Source: Sphingosinicella humi
GTDB lineage: Bacteria; Pseudomonadota; Alphaproteobacteria; Sphingomonadales; Sphingomonadaceae
Direction: 5' to 3'
Length of the DNA stretch: 64,000 bases
NCBI RefSeq assembly: GCF_003129465.1
Contig: NZ_QFFF01000001.1
Span: 1,659,501 to 1,723,500 of the forward strand
A program made the position numbers and the translations under genes. Shown here in pieces: positions 1-8,572 of this stretch (positions within the stretch are counted from its first letter, which is position 1; each line of letters starts with the position of its first letter). The notes beneath the pieces were generated by a model, which did not search any database, was not told the origin of the DNA, and saw only the letters and a list, made by a program, of their open reading frames with translations.

Positions 1-136
1 CCTTGCGTCTCGAGCGGCGGACGAGCGGTTTCCTTCGCCTTCCGAAAATCCTTCAGCGGACGGCATGATACTGATATGGTCTCCCATTCATGCACCGATG
101 GAGCCGCGGGAGCGCCGGCTCGGATCTCGGAGGCTT

Positions 137-373
137 CTAATGATTCCAGATAAGGATCCCGACAGCAGGTCCATGCGGGCTCCAGGCCATCCTCCGCTCG
201 CCGGATTTTTCGGAGAGGTTCAGGAGCCGACCCACGACGATCCCGATCGCAAGGTCGCCCGGGGTGCCAACATCCTCTCGTCCCTGCGCCAGGGTAAGCT
301 CGACCTTCCGGCGGACGATCTCGATGATTCCGATGACCTCGGCGATCGCGGCCTCCGCGGTTTCAGCTAGATT
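137..373 (-). pseudogene. 3' remnant of an AlkA-type glycosylase gene (partial duplicate)
   Basis: The minus-strand translation matches the C-terminal ~80 residues of the intact glycosylase just upstream (412-1029). Shared blocks include GDLAI, VGR-LNL-EK and AW-PH followed by a W-H ending, in the same order and almost the same spacing, with a gap of about two residues in the helix-hairpin-helix. The first half of the protein is absent: upstream the frame runs straight into the intact gene. The catalytic Asp equivalent (TPGD) is kept, but the HhH glycines are lost (IIEIVRR against KGIGRW). It is best read as a decayed tandem copy, truncated at its 5' end. A translated short protein cannot be excluded because the frame stays open to a TAG at 137-139. 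Confidence 0.6.
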
Positions 374-411
374 ATCGCAGGGGGCGTGCAGCCGGCCGAC
401 GTCGTGCCCGC

Positions 412-1029
412 TCAGATCGGCGCGACGCGGCGATGGTGCCAGCTGAAGACGGCCGCCGCGCCGCGATGCGGGCGCCACGCTTCGGCGAGCTCGCGAATGC
501 GTTTCTCGCTGGGCTTTTCGGGTAGGTTCAGGATGCGGCCGACTTCCATCTGGATGGCGAGGTCGCCGGCGGGCCAGATGTCGGTGCGGCCTTCCGCGAA
601 GAGAAGATAGATTTCGGCGGTCCAGCGGCCGATGCCCTTGATGTGGGTGAGGAGCTTGATCGCTTCCTCGTCGTCAGTCGGAAGGTCCGCGAGGTCGATC
701 CTCTTGGCCAGCACCTCATCGGCGAGGCTTTGGGCGTAGACGACTTTCTGGCGCGAGAGGCCTGCGCCGCGTAGCGTCTCCTCGCTCGCGGCCGCGATCT
801 TGCGCGGATCGCCGCAGCCGCCGACCGCGGCGTCGAGCTTTTCCCAGATGGCGGCGGCGGCCTTGATGCTCACCTGCTGGCCGACGATGGCGCGCAGCAA
901 GGTGATGTAGCCGGGCTCGCTGATCCTAGGCTCCGGATAGCCGACGCGGGACAGCGCCGCGGCGAAGGCGGGTTCCCGCTTCGCCAGCTCGTCCAGCGAT
1001 TCCCGCAATGCCTCAACCGGAATGCCCAC
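412..1029 (-). CDS. DNA-3-methyladenine glycosylase II (AlkA-like, HhH-GPD)
   Basis: Base-excision-repair glycosylase expected to remove alkylated purines in the cytoplasm. The 205-aa protein has the HhH-GPD core: a helix-hairpin-helix at about residues 125-145 ([13 protein letters not shown]) followed by the catalytic Asp in PAGDLAIQ (residue 156). It lacks the N-terminal TBP-like domain of E. coli AlkA, as is common for the short alphaproteobacterial forms. The gene is divergent from the ferredoxin gene. A damaged copy of its 3' half lies immediately downstream. Family assignment is firm; substrate range is inferred. Confidence 0.9.
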   Translation of the reverse strand: MGIPVEALRESLDELAKREPAFAAALSRVGYPEPRISEPGYITLLRAIVGQQVSIKAAAAIWEKLDAAVGGCGDPRKIAAASEETLRGAGLSRQKVVYAQSLADEVLAKRIDLADLPTDDEEAIKLLTHIKGIGRWTAEIYLLFAEGRTDIWPAGDLAIQMEVGRILNLPEKPSEKRIRELAEAWRPHRGAAAVFSWHHRRVAPI

Positions 1030-1123
1030 CCGCGACTCCCTTCATCTTGCCTCGCGGGTCGCGCCTAGCATAGGAGGCGGCGCGCGCATTCCTCTTTTCA
1101 GCTTTCAAGGACAGCTTTCCGCA

Positions 1124-1441
1124 ATGCCCAAGCTCACGGTCGTTACTCGCGATGGAACGGAAATGACGATCGAAGGGCGCGCCGGGCTTAGCGTCATGGA
1201 GGTGATCCGCGACAATGGCCTGGACGAGCTGCTGGCGCTATGCGGCGGCTGCTGCTCCTGCGCCACCTGTCACGTCCAGGTCGACGAGGCATGGACGGAC
1301 GCCCTGCCGCCCAAAAGTGACGACGAGGACGACCTGCTCGACAGCTCGGACCACAAGCAGGCGAACAGCCGCCTGTCCTGCCAGATCCAGTTCAGCGACG
1401 CGCTGGACGGGATGCGCGTGACGATCGCGCCAGAGGACTAA
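1124..1441 (+). CDS. 2Fe-2S ferredoxin, adrenodoxin type
   Basis: Small soluble electron carrier of 105 aa. The cluster ligands follow the C-x5-C-x2-C...C pattern: Cys40, Cys46, Cys49 and Cys86. Two extra cysteines (43, 44) sit inside the loop. The ATG at 1124 gives the usual start of this fold (MPKLTVV); the open frame runs further upstream, but that part overlaps the glycosylase promoter region. An AAGGA lies about a dozen bases before the start. The 3' end overlaps the stop of the convergent rlmB-like gene by 4 bp. A partner reductase or P450 is not next to it, so the physiological partner is unknown. Confidence 0.88.
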   Translation: MPKLTVVTRDGTEMTIEGRAGLSVMEVIRDNGLDELLALCGGCCSCATCHVQVDEAWTDALPPKSDDEDDLLDSSDHKQANSRLSCQIQFSDALDGMRVTIAPED

Positions 1442-2217
1442 GCGCGGCCCACCGTCGCCGCGTAAAGCGCGATGGCGGCGGCATTGGAAACATTGAGGCT
1501 TTCGATGCGGTCGCTGATGGGGAGGCGGGCGAGGGCGTCACAATGGGTCTCGGTGTTCTGGCGCATGCCTTCGCCCTCGGCGCCCAGGACAAGCGCGATA
1601 CGGGGCGGACCCATGGCTTCCGCCAGGGTCATGTCCGCCTCGCCGGTGAGGCCGACGCGCCAGAAGCCGGCTTCGGCGATCTCGTCGAGGGCGCGGGCGA
1701 GGTTGACGACGCGGACCCAGGGCACCGTCTCCAGCGCGCCGCTCGCCGCCTTGGCGAGCGCCCCGGATTCGGGCGGAGCGTGGCGGTCCTGGGTGACGAT
1801 GCCGAGCGCGTCGAAAGCGGCTGCGGAGCGGAGGATGGCGCCGACATTGTGGGGATCGGTCACCTGATCGAGGACCAGCAAGGGGCGGCGCTCTGGCGCG
1901 CCCTCCACAATGTCGCCGAGCCAGAGGTCCGGCAGCTTATCGACTTCGGCGACGACGCCCTGGTGCGGCGCGTCGCGCGGCACCAGCCGGCCGAGATCGG
2001 CGGCATCGGCGTAGGTGACGGGGATCGACGGATCGACGTCGAAGGCGTGAGCCGCCTCCCGCGTCAGCCACAGCCGGACGATCGTGCGCTCGGGATTGGC
2101 GAGCGCGGCCGCGACCGCGTGGCGGCCCCAGAAGCGAGGGCGGTTCTCGGCCTTGGTGGCCTGACGGGCTTTACGACGCATGCCGCGGTGCATGGCGCCG
2201 GCGGCCAGCGCTTTCAA
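1438..2217 (-). CDS. rlmB: SpoU/TrmH-family rRNA 2'-O-methyltransferase (RlmB-like)
   Basis: AdoMet-dependent ribose methyltransferase with the trefoil-knot SPOUT fold. The three SpoU motifs are visible in the C-terminal half: [15 protein letters not shown] (motif 1), [10 protein letters not shown] (motif 2) and [13 protein letters not shown] (motif 3). The N-terminal ~90 residues fit the substrate-binding domain seen in RlmB (23S Gm2251). Length 259 aa is normal. Starts at 2193 or 2181 are also possible because the first dozen residues are poorly constrained. RlmB is the likeliest member; other TrmH-family specificities cannot be ruled out by eye. Confidence 0.85.
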   Translation of the reverse strand: MKALAAGAMHRGMRRKARQATKAENRPRFWGRHAVAAALANPERTIVRLWLTREAAHAFDVDPSIPVTYADAADLGRLVPRDAPHQGVVAEVDKLPDLWLGDIVEGAPERRPLLVLDQVTDPHNVGAILRSAAAFDALGIVTQDRHAPPESGALAKAASGALETVPWVRVVNLARALDEIAEAGFWRVGLTGEADMTLAEAMGPPRIALVLGAEGEGMRQNTETHCDALARLPISDRIESLNVSNAAAIALYAATVGRA

Positions 2218-2304
2218 GAGCCGGAATACTCGAAATGCGCCTGATGCGTGGCAGGGAGGCGCAGGATCATGCTATAGAGCGGGTCGGGCCCGGAGGAGCG
2301 GATC

Positions 2305-3042
2305 ATGGCGACACGCACGCCAGCGGTGGGCAAGGCTCGCAACGAGCGGCTGTTCTTCGGCACCATGGCCGTCGCCATCCTCGCCGCGATATTCATAGGT
2401 TTCGCCCCCAGCTTCTACCTTCGCGACGCGATTCCCGCGCCGCGGCCGCTGCTGCCGATGACGCCGCTCGTCATCCTGCACGGGCTGCTGTTTTCCTCAT
2501 GGGTGTTGCTGTTCATGACGCAGACGCTGCTGATCAGCGGCGGCAGGACGGATATCCATCGCCGCCTCGGCCGCCTCGCCATGGTGCTGCTTCCGGCGAT
2601 GATTGTCGTCGCGACGCTGACCGCGCTCGGCGGCGTAGCGAGACAGTCAGGCCCGCCTACGGTCCCGCCGCTGTCCTGGCTGGCGGTGCCGCTGCTGGAC
2701 GTCCCCCTGTTCGCGGGCCTGATCGGAGCCGCGCTGTATTTCCGTCACAAGCCGCAGGTGCACAAGCGATTGATGCTGATCGCGATGATCGGATTGCTCC
2801 CGCCCGCGATCGGGCGCATGCCGGTCTCGGACATATTCCCCGGCCCGATCGGTTTCTTCGGCGTCTCCGCCTTGTTCCTGCTGCCGCTCTTCGCTTGGGA
2901 TTATGCGAGCAAGGGCCGGCCGCAGACGGCGACGGTCGCGGGCGCCGCGGCGGTGATAGGCTCCGACATATTCCGGATCGCGATCTGGGAAACGCCGGCC
3001 TGGCTCGCCTTCGCGCGCTGGGCAAGCGCGCTGGTCAACTAG
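2305..3042 (+). CDS. Multi-pass membrane protein of unknown function
   Basis: The 245-aa product has about six to seven hydrophobic helices, beginning with FFGTMAVAILAAIFIGF. Conserved-looking polar positions within or next to the helices include HG (about residue 59), QT, the DIHRRLG loop and the VHKRLM loop, so three histidines line up at membrane edges as in some haem or metal membrane proteins. That role is only a guess. A good GGAGGAG precedes the ATG. The gene is alone, convergent with the M20 peptidase. I do not recognise a named family. Confidence 0.75.
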   Translation: MATRTPAVGKARNERLFFGTMAVAILAAIFIGFAPSFYLRDAIPAPRPLLPMTPLVILHGLLFSSWVLLFMTQTLLISGGRTDIHRRLGRLAMVLLPAMIVVATLTALGGVARQSGPPTVPPLSWLAVPLLDVPLFAGLIGAALYFRHKPQVHKRLMLIAMIGLLPPAIGRMPVSDIFPGPIGFFGVSALFLLPLFAWDYASKGRPQTATVAGAAAVIGSDIFRIAIWETPAWLAFARWASALVN

Positions 3043-3055
3043 CCCTCGCCCCGCT

Positions 3056-4432
3056 TTACCGGCTGAGGTCTCGCAGCAGCGAGCGCCAATGCTCGAGCGA
3101 CGGGCCGATGCCCGCGACCGGAACCCGCTCATTCAAGCCGTGAGCGAAGCTGTCCTCGGCGCGGATGAAGAGGCTGGAGACGCCGTAGCTCGGCACGCCG
3201 GCGGCACGGAAATGATAGCTGTCGGTGGCGCCCGCCGACATGCTCGGCACGACGGCGAGGTCCGGATAACGGGCGTGCACCGCCTTAGTGACGGCCGCCA
3301 TCACGTCGGGGCGGAGCGGCGAAGCGTCGCTGCCGGTCGGGTCGTCGAGGACGGTGACCTGCGCTTTCTCGTCGGCGACGAGCTCCGTGAGCTTCGCCTT
3401 GACCGATTCGACCGACACTCCGGGGAAGATGCGGCAATTGATGTTGGCCGTGGCCCGCTGGGGGAGGGCATTAGGGGCGTGCCCGGCATTCACCATCGTC
3501 GCGACGCAAGTGGTGCGCACCTGGCCGATGAATTCGGGCCGGGAGGAGATGAGATCCGCCGCCGCCCTGTCGGTGGGGTCCTTGGCGAAGCGGGCCATGG
3601 CCGCGCCGATCTCCCCGCCGATCTGCTCGCTGGCCGCCGTCAGAGAGGCGCGCGTGAGCTCGTTCGCCTGCGGCGGGAAGTCATAGGCGCCGATCCGCTG
3701 CAGCGCCGCGGCGAGGTGCTGGATGGCATTGTCGCCGGTCGGCGCGCTGGAATGGCCGCCGGGGCTGGTGAAGGTGATCTCGAAATCGGCATAGGTCTTC
3801 TCGCCGCCCTGGAGGCCGTAGAAGACCGGCTTACCGTCGGGGCCGAGCAGACCGCCGCCGCCGTCGCCGTTCAACACGAGCTCCGCGCCTTTCAGCTGCT
3901 GGGCGAGGGCGCGGGTGGTCGCCATGGCGGTTTCCTCGTCGCCGGTGAGGGCGAGCACGATCGTGCGCTCCGGCTTGAAGCCGTCCCGCCGCATCTGGGC
4001 CAGGGTCGCGACCATCATGCTGATGTCGTATTTATTGTCCTCGACGCCGCGGCCGTAGAGGTAGCCCTGCTCCTCGATGGCGATGAAGGGATCGCGCTCC
4101 CAATCCTCCGGCTTGGCCGCGACTACGTCCATATGGCCGAGCAGCACGATCGGCTTGGCGTCGCCGGTGCCCGGCCAGCGGGCGACGAGGGTCGCCGTCT
4201 CGCCCATCGGTGTCACGGTGATGTCGCTGTCGGGAAAGCCCGCTTCCTTCAGCACCGAGGCGAGATAGGCGGCATAGGCGGGCACCTGGCCCTGCCCCTC
4301 GACCGTCTTGAAGGCAACGGAGCGCTTCAGGATGTCCTTGGCCTCAGCGATATCGGTGGGGCCGATATTCTGCGCCGAAACAGGCGCCGCCGCCGCCAAA
4401 GCCAGACCCAGGAAAGCAGAACGCAGCTTCAT
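3056..4432 (-). CDS. Secreted M20-family metallopeptidase
   Basis: Zinc-dependent exopeptidase of 458 aa, exported by a clear signal peptide (MKLRSAFLGLALAAAAPVSAQ). M20 motifs are present: the first zinc His in LLGHMDVV, Asp in GVEDNK, the acidic pair in TGDEET, and a late His in SFAHGLNE. The chosen ATG (4430-4432) follows GAGGGG; the open frame runs 37 codons further, but that part is the AT-rich control region of the divergent argC. M20 includes ArgE, but ArgJ nearby already recycles the acetyl group and this protein is exported, so peptide scavenging is more likely. Confidence 0.88.
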   Translation of the reverse strand: MKLRSAFLGLALAAAAPVSAQNIGPTDIAEAKDILKRSVAFKTVEGQGQVPAYAAYLASVLKEAGFPDSDITVTPMGETATLVARWPGTGDAKPIVLLGHMDVVAAKPEDWERDPFIAIEEQGYLYGRGVEDNKYDISMMVATLAQMRRDGFKPERTIVLALTGDEETAMATTRALAQQLKGAELVLNGDGGGGLLGPDGKPVFYGLQGGEKTYADFEITFTSPGGHSSAPTGDNAIQHLAAALQRIGAYDFPPQANELTRASLTAASEQIGGEIGAAMARFAKDPTDRAAADLISSRPEFIGQVRTTCVATMVNAGHAPNALPQRATANINCRIFPGVSVESVKAKLTELVADEKAQVTVLDDPTGSDASPLRPDVMAAVTKAVHARYPDLAVVPSMSAGATDSYHFRAAGVPSYGVSSLFIRAEDSFAHGLNERVPVAGIGPSLEHWRSLLRDLSR

Positions 4433-4515
4433 AACCCCTCCCTCAGAAAGAGCGGCATGTTTGCGCGCCTTGCGACGGGGCGCAACCGAGCAGCAATAAA
4501 ATAATATTGCATATA

Positions 4516-4533
4516 TATGTATAAATATACATA
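4516..4533. promoter_or_regulatory. Putative ARG box (ArgR operator) upstream of argC
   Basis: TATGTATAAATATACATA is an 18-bp palindrome lying inside a perfect 20-bp inverted repeat (4515-4534; 9-bp arms around AA). It fits the ARG-box pattern WNTGAATWWWWATTCANW at 16 of 18 positions, with one symmetrical substitution per half-site. It sits in an AT-rich pocket between the divergent M20 peptidase and argC. argR is the fifth gene of the operon it precedes, so autoregulated repression by arginine-bound ArgR is the obvious reading. A TATAAA at 4520-4525 could be the -10, which would put the transcript start almost at the argC start codon. Confidence 0.65.
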
Positions 4534-4541
4534 TGCACCGC

Positions 4542-5561
4542 ATGATTCGTGTGGCTATCTTCGGCGCGTCCGGTTTCGTGGGCGGGGAACTGCTTCGGTT
4601 GTGCGCGGCGCATCCGGGCCTTGAGGCCGTGCGGCTGTTCGGCGACAGCCGGGCCGGGCAGGCGGTGGAGGAGGTGCATCCGCATCTCGCGCTGGCCTAC
4701 GCCGGCGCGCGCATCGAAGCCTATGCGGGCGGGACATCGCTCGACGACATCGACCTCGTCTTTGCCGCGCTTCCCCATGGTCAGTCGCAGTCGCTCGCGC
4801 CGGCGATATTGGAGCGCGGCATTCCCTTCGTCGATCTTGGCGCGGACTTTCGCCTGAAGGACGCGGCGGCCTACGAGCAGTGGTATGGCGAACCGCACCA
4901 GGCGCCGGAGCTGCTGGGCGCTTTCGTGTACGGCATTCCCGAGCTGCACCGGGACGCGATCCGCTCCGCGGCGGCGGTCGCGGCGGCCGGCTGCTACCCC
5001 ACCGCGACGATATTGGCACTGAAGCCGCTTGTGGATGCCGGGCTGATCGATCCGGCGAGCCTCGTCGTCGATGCCGTCTCCGGCGTCAGCGGCGCGGGCA
5101 AGGGGCTGAAGGACTCCACCCACTTCAACAGCGTCTCGGAATCGCTCTCCGCGTATGGCCTTCTCACTCACCGGCATACCGCGGAGATGGAGGCGGCTCT
5201 CGACGCGCAGCTGCTGTTCACGCCGCATCTGGCGCCGATGAACCGGGGCATCCTCGCTACCTGCTACGGCACCGCGACTGGGCCGATGGCGGCCGACGCG
5301 CCGCTGCAGGCGTTGCGGACGGCCTATGCCGACGAGCCCTTCGTCCATGTCACCGACCAGGCGCCAGCGACCAAATGGACGCTGGGTTCCAACGCCGTCC
5401 AGGTCACCGCCCGCTACGACGCGCGCACCGGACGGGTGCTCGCCATCGCCGCCCTCGACAATCTGGTGAAGGGCGCGGCGGGCCAGATGATCCAGTGCGC
5501 CAACCTCATGCTCGGCCTCGACGAGGGCGCGGGCCTCTCAACCTGTGGAGTCTACCCATGA
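4542..5561 (+). CDS. argC: N-acetyl-gamma-glutamyl-phosphate reductase
   Basis: Third step of arginine synthesis: NADPH reduction of N-acetylglutamyl phosphate to the semialdehyde. The Rossmann start VAIFGASGFVGGELLRL and the catalytic cysteine in AAAGCYPTATIL are both visible; it is the long (type 1) form. I chose the ATG at 4542, which gives the family's usual N-terminus; an in-frame ATG at 4533 overlaps the ARG box. Neither has a Shine-Dalgarno, so a near-leaderless mRNA is possible. The stop overlaps argJ (ATGA). First gene of the arg operon. Confidence 0.93.
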   Translation: MIRVAIFGASGFVGGELLRLCAAHPGLEAVRLFGDSRAGQAVEEVHPHLALAYAGARIEAYAGGTSLDDIDLVFAALPHGQSQSLAPAILERGIPFVDLGADFRLKDAAAYEQWYGEPHQAPELLGAFVYGIPELHRDAIRSAAAVAAAGCYPTATILALKPLVDAGLIDPASLVVDAVSGVSGAGKGLKDSTHFNSVSESLSAYGLLTHRHTAEMEAALDAQLLFTPHLAPMNRGILATCYGTATGPMAADAPLQALRTAYADEPFVHVTDQAPATKWTLGSNAVQVTARYDARTGRVLAIAALDNLVKGAAGQMIQCANLMLGLDEGAGLSTCGVYP

Positions 5562-6718
5562 GCGTCACCGCCGCCCCCGGCTTCGTCGCCTCCGGCATCC
5601 ATGCCGGCATCAAGCGCCGGCGCCACGACATGGCGCTGATCGCGACCGATGACGCTCGGCCGGTCACCGCGGTCGCCGTCTTCACGCAGAACAAGTTCTT
5701 CGCGCCGCCGGTGGGCGTGAGCCGCCGGAAGCTCGCCGAGAGTGGCGGGCGGGCGGCGGCTGTCATTGTCAATTCCGGCAACGCCAATGCGGGCACCGGG
5801 CTGCAGGGCTATGCCGATGCGGAGGCGATGTGCGAAGCGACGGCAGAGGCGATCGGGTGCGCGACCGGCGACGTGCTAGTCTGCTCCACGGGCATCATCG
5901 GCAACCTCCTGCCGATGGATAAGGTGCTGCCGGGCGTTTCGAAGCTGGCCCAAACGCTTTCCGCCGAGGGATCGGAAGCGGCGGCGAAGGGCATCCTCAC
6001 CACCGATCATGTTCCGAAGGAAGCGGTTGTGAAGGGCTCGACCTTCACCCTCGGCGGGATGGCCAAGGGCTGCGGCATGATCGCGCCCAACATGGCGACC
6101 ATGCTCGCCTTCCTCACCACCGACGCCGACGTGCCGGCGGACGAGTTGCAGGCGATCCTGCGCGATGCCGCCGACCGCACCTTCAACACGCTGAACGTCG
6201 ACGGCGCGACGTCCACCAACGACACCGTCATCCTGCTCGCCAACGGCCGGGCGGGGCGGCCGGACATGGCGGAGTTCGCGGGCGCCGTGCACAAGGTCTG
6301 CGAGGACCTCACCTGGCAGATGGCGCGCGATGCCGAGGGCGTGACCAAGATGGTCACGCTCCGCGTCACTGGAGCGGCGAGCGATGCCGAGGCGCGGACC
6401 GCGGCCAAGTCGATCGCCGAGAACAATCTCGTCAAATGCTCCTGGTACGGCTCCGATCCCTATTGGGGCCGGTTGCTCGCCGCCGCCGGGTCCGCCGGGA
6501 TCGACTTCGATCCGGAGAGGGCGGCGGTCGCCTATGGCGGGATCACCGTCTCGAAGGCCGGCGCTCCGGTCGCCCATGACGTGGCCGCGGTGGCGGAGCA
6601 CATGAAGAATGAGCGGATCGACATCGAGGTCGCGCTCGGCCTCGGCACCGGCGCGGCGCAGGTGATCGGGATCGACCTCGGCCCCGGCTACATCAAAGAG
6701 AATTCGGTGACCTCATGA
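5558..6718 (+). CDS. argJ: Glutamate N-acetyltransferase / ornithine acetyltransferase
   Basis: Transfers acetyl from N-acetylornithine to glutamate, making arginine synthesis cyclic. At 386 aa it has the normal ArgJ length. The self-cleavage site is the Ala-Thr bond in PNMATMLAF, with the Thr becoming the nucleophile of the beta chain; the conserved KGILTTDH block precedes it. The ATG at 5558 overlaps the argC stop by 4 bp and has GGAG just upstream. The next gene, argB, is 109 bp away because a palindromic repeat occupies the gap; every other junction in this operon is an overlap. Confidence 0.95.
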   Translation: MSVTAAPGFVASGIHAGIKRRRHDMALIATDDARPVTAVAVFTQNKFFAPPVGVSRRKLAESGGRAAAVIVNSGNANAGTGLQGYADAEAMCEATAEAIGCATGDVLVCSTGIIGNLLPMDKVLPGVSKLAQTLSAEGSEAAAKGILTTDHVPKEAVVKGSTFTLGGMAKGCGMIAPNMATMLAFLTTDADVPADELQAILRDAADRTFNTLNVDGATSTNDTVILLANGRAGRPDMAEFAGAVHKVCEDLTWQMARDAEGVTKMVTLRVTGAASDAEARTAAKSIAENNLVKCSWYGSDPYWGRLLAAAGSAGIDFDPERAAVAYGGITVSKAGAPVAHDVAAVAEHMKNERIDIEVALGLGTGAAQVIGIDLGPGYIKENSVTS

Positions 6719-6735
6719 GGCGCACACATCTTATC

Positions 6736-6815
6736 GTCACCCCGGCGAAGGCCGGGGTCTCAGGACAAGACGTCTCGGCGGTTCCCCACGAGACCCCGGC
6801 CTTCGCCGGGGTGAC
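6736..6815. repeat. Paired palindromic (REP-like) element between argJ and argB
   Basis: Two perfect 26-bp inverted arms (6736-6761 and 6790-6815) around a 28-bp centre. Each arm is itself a hairpin, CCCCGGC-GAAG-GCCGGGG, so the element is two head-to-head REP units. Related CCCGGCGAAAGCCGGG or CGGACTTGATCCGGG units occur at 21097-21194, 41084-41169 and, inside a gene, at 42664-42725. In the mRNA it could fold into a long stem that attenuates or protects the transcript. Confidence 0.9.
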
Positions 6816-6827
6816 GGGAAGAGCATC

Positions 6828-7697
6828 ATGCTGAGCCCGTCCGACACCGCCACCATCCTCGTCCAGGCGCTGCCCTATATCCGGCGCTTCGCCGGCAAGT
6901 CGGTCGTGGTGAAGCTGGGCGGCGCGGCGATCGACGAGGCGCTCGACCGGGCGCTGGCGCAGGACGTGCTGCTGCTCCGCAGCGTCGGCGTGCGCTGCGT
7001 CGTCGTCCATGGCGGCGGGCCGCAGGTCAATGCCGTGATGGACCGGATGGGCAAGGCGCCCGAGTTCCGCGACGGCCTTCGCGTCACCGATGCGGAGACG
7101 CTGGAGATCGTCCGCATGGTGCTGGTCGGCAAGGTCAACCGCGATCTCGTCGCCACCATCAACCGCGAGGCTTTGGACGAGCCGGTGGCGGTGGGCGTCT
7201 CCGGCGAGGATGGCGGGCTCCTCACCACGAGCCCGCGCGATCCGGCGCTCGGCTTCGTCGGTGAGGTCACCAGGGTGCGCGCCGGTCTCCTCCACAAGCT
7301 GCTCGACGACGGGCTCACTCCGGTCGTCTCGACGGTGGGTGCCGACGCATCGGGCCAGCCCTACAATATCAACGCCGACGATGCGGCGATGGCGATCGCG
7401 GTCGCGATGAAGGCGGAGAAGATCATTTATCTCACCGCCGCGCCGGGCCTGCTGGAGGATGTGAGCGATCCGTCCAGCTTGGTGCCGCGCCTCACTTCGG
7501 CCGAGCTCCGGGACCGGATCGCGCATGAGAGCGTCAGCGCGGGCATGATCCCGAAGCTCCGCGCCTGCGCCGACGCAGTCGATGGTGGCGTCGGCTACGC
7601 CCACATCATCGACGGCCGGGTGCCGCATGCGCTGCTGATCGAGCTGCTCACCGACGAGGGCATTGGAACCATGATCAAGAAGGAGGCCGACTGGTGA
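6828..7697 (+). CDS. argB: Acetylglutamate kinase
   Basis: Phosphorylates N-acetylglutamate with ATP, the usual arginine-inhibited step. Amino-acid-kinase motifs are clear: VVKLGGAAI near residue 25, VVVHGGGPQVN, and the late SAGMIPKLRAC block. Length 289 aa is typical. The ATG has a GGAAGAG upstream, giving it its own ribosome entry after the repeat that separates it from argJ. The last codons overlap the GTG start of argF. Confidence 0.95.
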   Translation: MLSPSDTATILVQALPYIRRFAGKSVVVKLGGAAIDEALDRALAQDVLLLRSVGVRCVVVHGGGPQVNAVMDRMGKAPEFRDGLRVTDAETLEIVRMVLVGKVNRDLVATINREALDEPVAVGVSGEDGGLLTTSPRDPALGFVGEVTRVRAGLLHKLLDDGLTPVVSTVGADASGQPYNINADDAAMAIAVAMKAEKIIYLTAAPGLLEDVSDPSSLVPRLTSAELRDRIAHESVSAGMIPKLRACADAVDGGVGYAHIIDGRVPHALLIELLTDEGIGTMIKKEADW

Positions 7698-8572
7698 GCC
7701 GCGACATCCTCACTATCGCCGATCTCGAGCCCGGGACGCTGGAGACGATCCTCGATCTCTCGGCGCGCGCCGATCTCGGCCGCCCGCTTGCCGGCAAGGG
7801 CGTCGCGCTGGTCTTCCAGAAGCCGAGCGCCCGTACCCGCAATTCGATGGAGATGGCGGCGGTGCAGCTGGGCGGGCACCCCGTCTATATCCAGAAGGAC
7901 GAGGTCGGCCTCGGCACTCGCGAATCCGCCGAGGACGTCGCTCGCACGCTCGCTTGCTATCACTCCGTCATAGCGGCCCGGGTCGCCGATCACGGGCTGC
8001 TGGACCGCATGGCGGCGGCCGTCGAGATTCCTGTGCTCAACATGCTGTCCGACAGCAACCATCCGCTTCAGGCGCTGGCCGACCTGCTCACCATCCGGCA
8101 GATCGCCGGCAAAATCGAAGGGGTGAAGATCGCCTGGGTCGGGGACGCCAACAATGTCTGCCGCTCGCTCGCCGAGGGCTGCGCGGCTCTGGGTGCGGAG
8201 ATGATCATCGCCAGCCCCGAAGGGTACGGCTTCGCTCCGGCCGAGGCGGACGCGCTGGGCATTCGCCAGACGGTGGATCCCGCCGAGGCCGTGAAGGGCG
8301 CCCGCTTCGTCTACACCGACGTGTGGGTCTCCATGGGCCAGGATGACGAGGCGGCGGCGCGCCGTGAAGCGCTCGGGACCTATAGCGTCGATGCCGAGCT
8401 GATGGCGCGGACCGACGACGCCTGGTTTCTCCATTGCCTTCCGGCGCGGCGCGGGGAAGAAGTGGCAGACGCCGTCATCGACGGGCCGAGGAGCGCCGTC
8501 TGGCGGCAGGCCGAGAACCGCATGCACAGCGCGCGGGGTGCCATGGCCTGGATGCTGGGGGAGGCGAGATGA
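7694..8572 (+). CDS. argF: Ornithine carbamoyltransferase
   Basis: Condenses ornithine with carbamoyl phosphate to citrulline. The carbamoyl-phosphate loop appears as PSARTRNSME (STRTR-like), and the ornithine-binding HCLPA motif is at about residue 245 (FLHCLPARRGEEV). The start is GTG at 7694, in a TGGTGA overlap with argB; this gives MSRDILTIADL, the normal N-terminus. At 292 aa it is on the short side but complete. In many alphaproteobacteria argD precedes argF; here argB does. Confidence 0.94.
   Translation: MSRDILTIADLEPGTLETILDLSARADLGRPLAGKGVALVFQKPSARTRNSMEMAAVQLGGHPVYIQKDEVGLGTRESAEDVARTLACYHSVIAARVADHGLLDRMAAAVEIPVLNMLSDSNHPLQALADLLTIRQIAGKIEGVKIAWVGDANNVCRSLAEGCAALGAEMIIASPEGYGFAPAEADALGIRQTVDPAEAVKGARFVYTDVWVSMGQDDEAAARREALGTYSVDAELMARTDDAWFLHCLPARRGEEVADAVIDGPRSAVWRQAENRMHSARGAMAWMLGEAR

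Noticed and set aside
4433-4543. N-terminal extension of the M20 peptidase (MRCICIFIHIYAI...)
   Set aside because: This is the AT-rich argC promoter read backwards; the ATG at 4432 has a ribosome site and a proper signal peptide.
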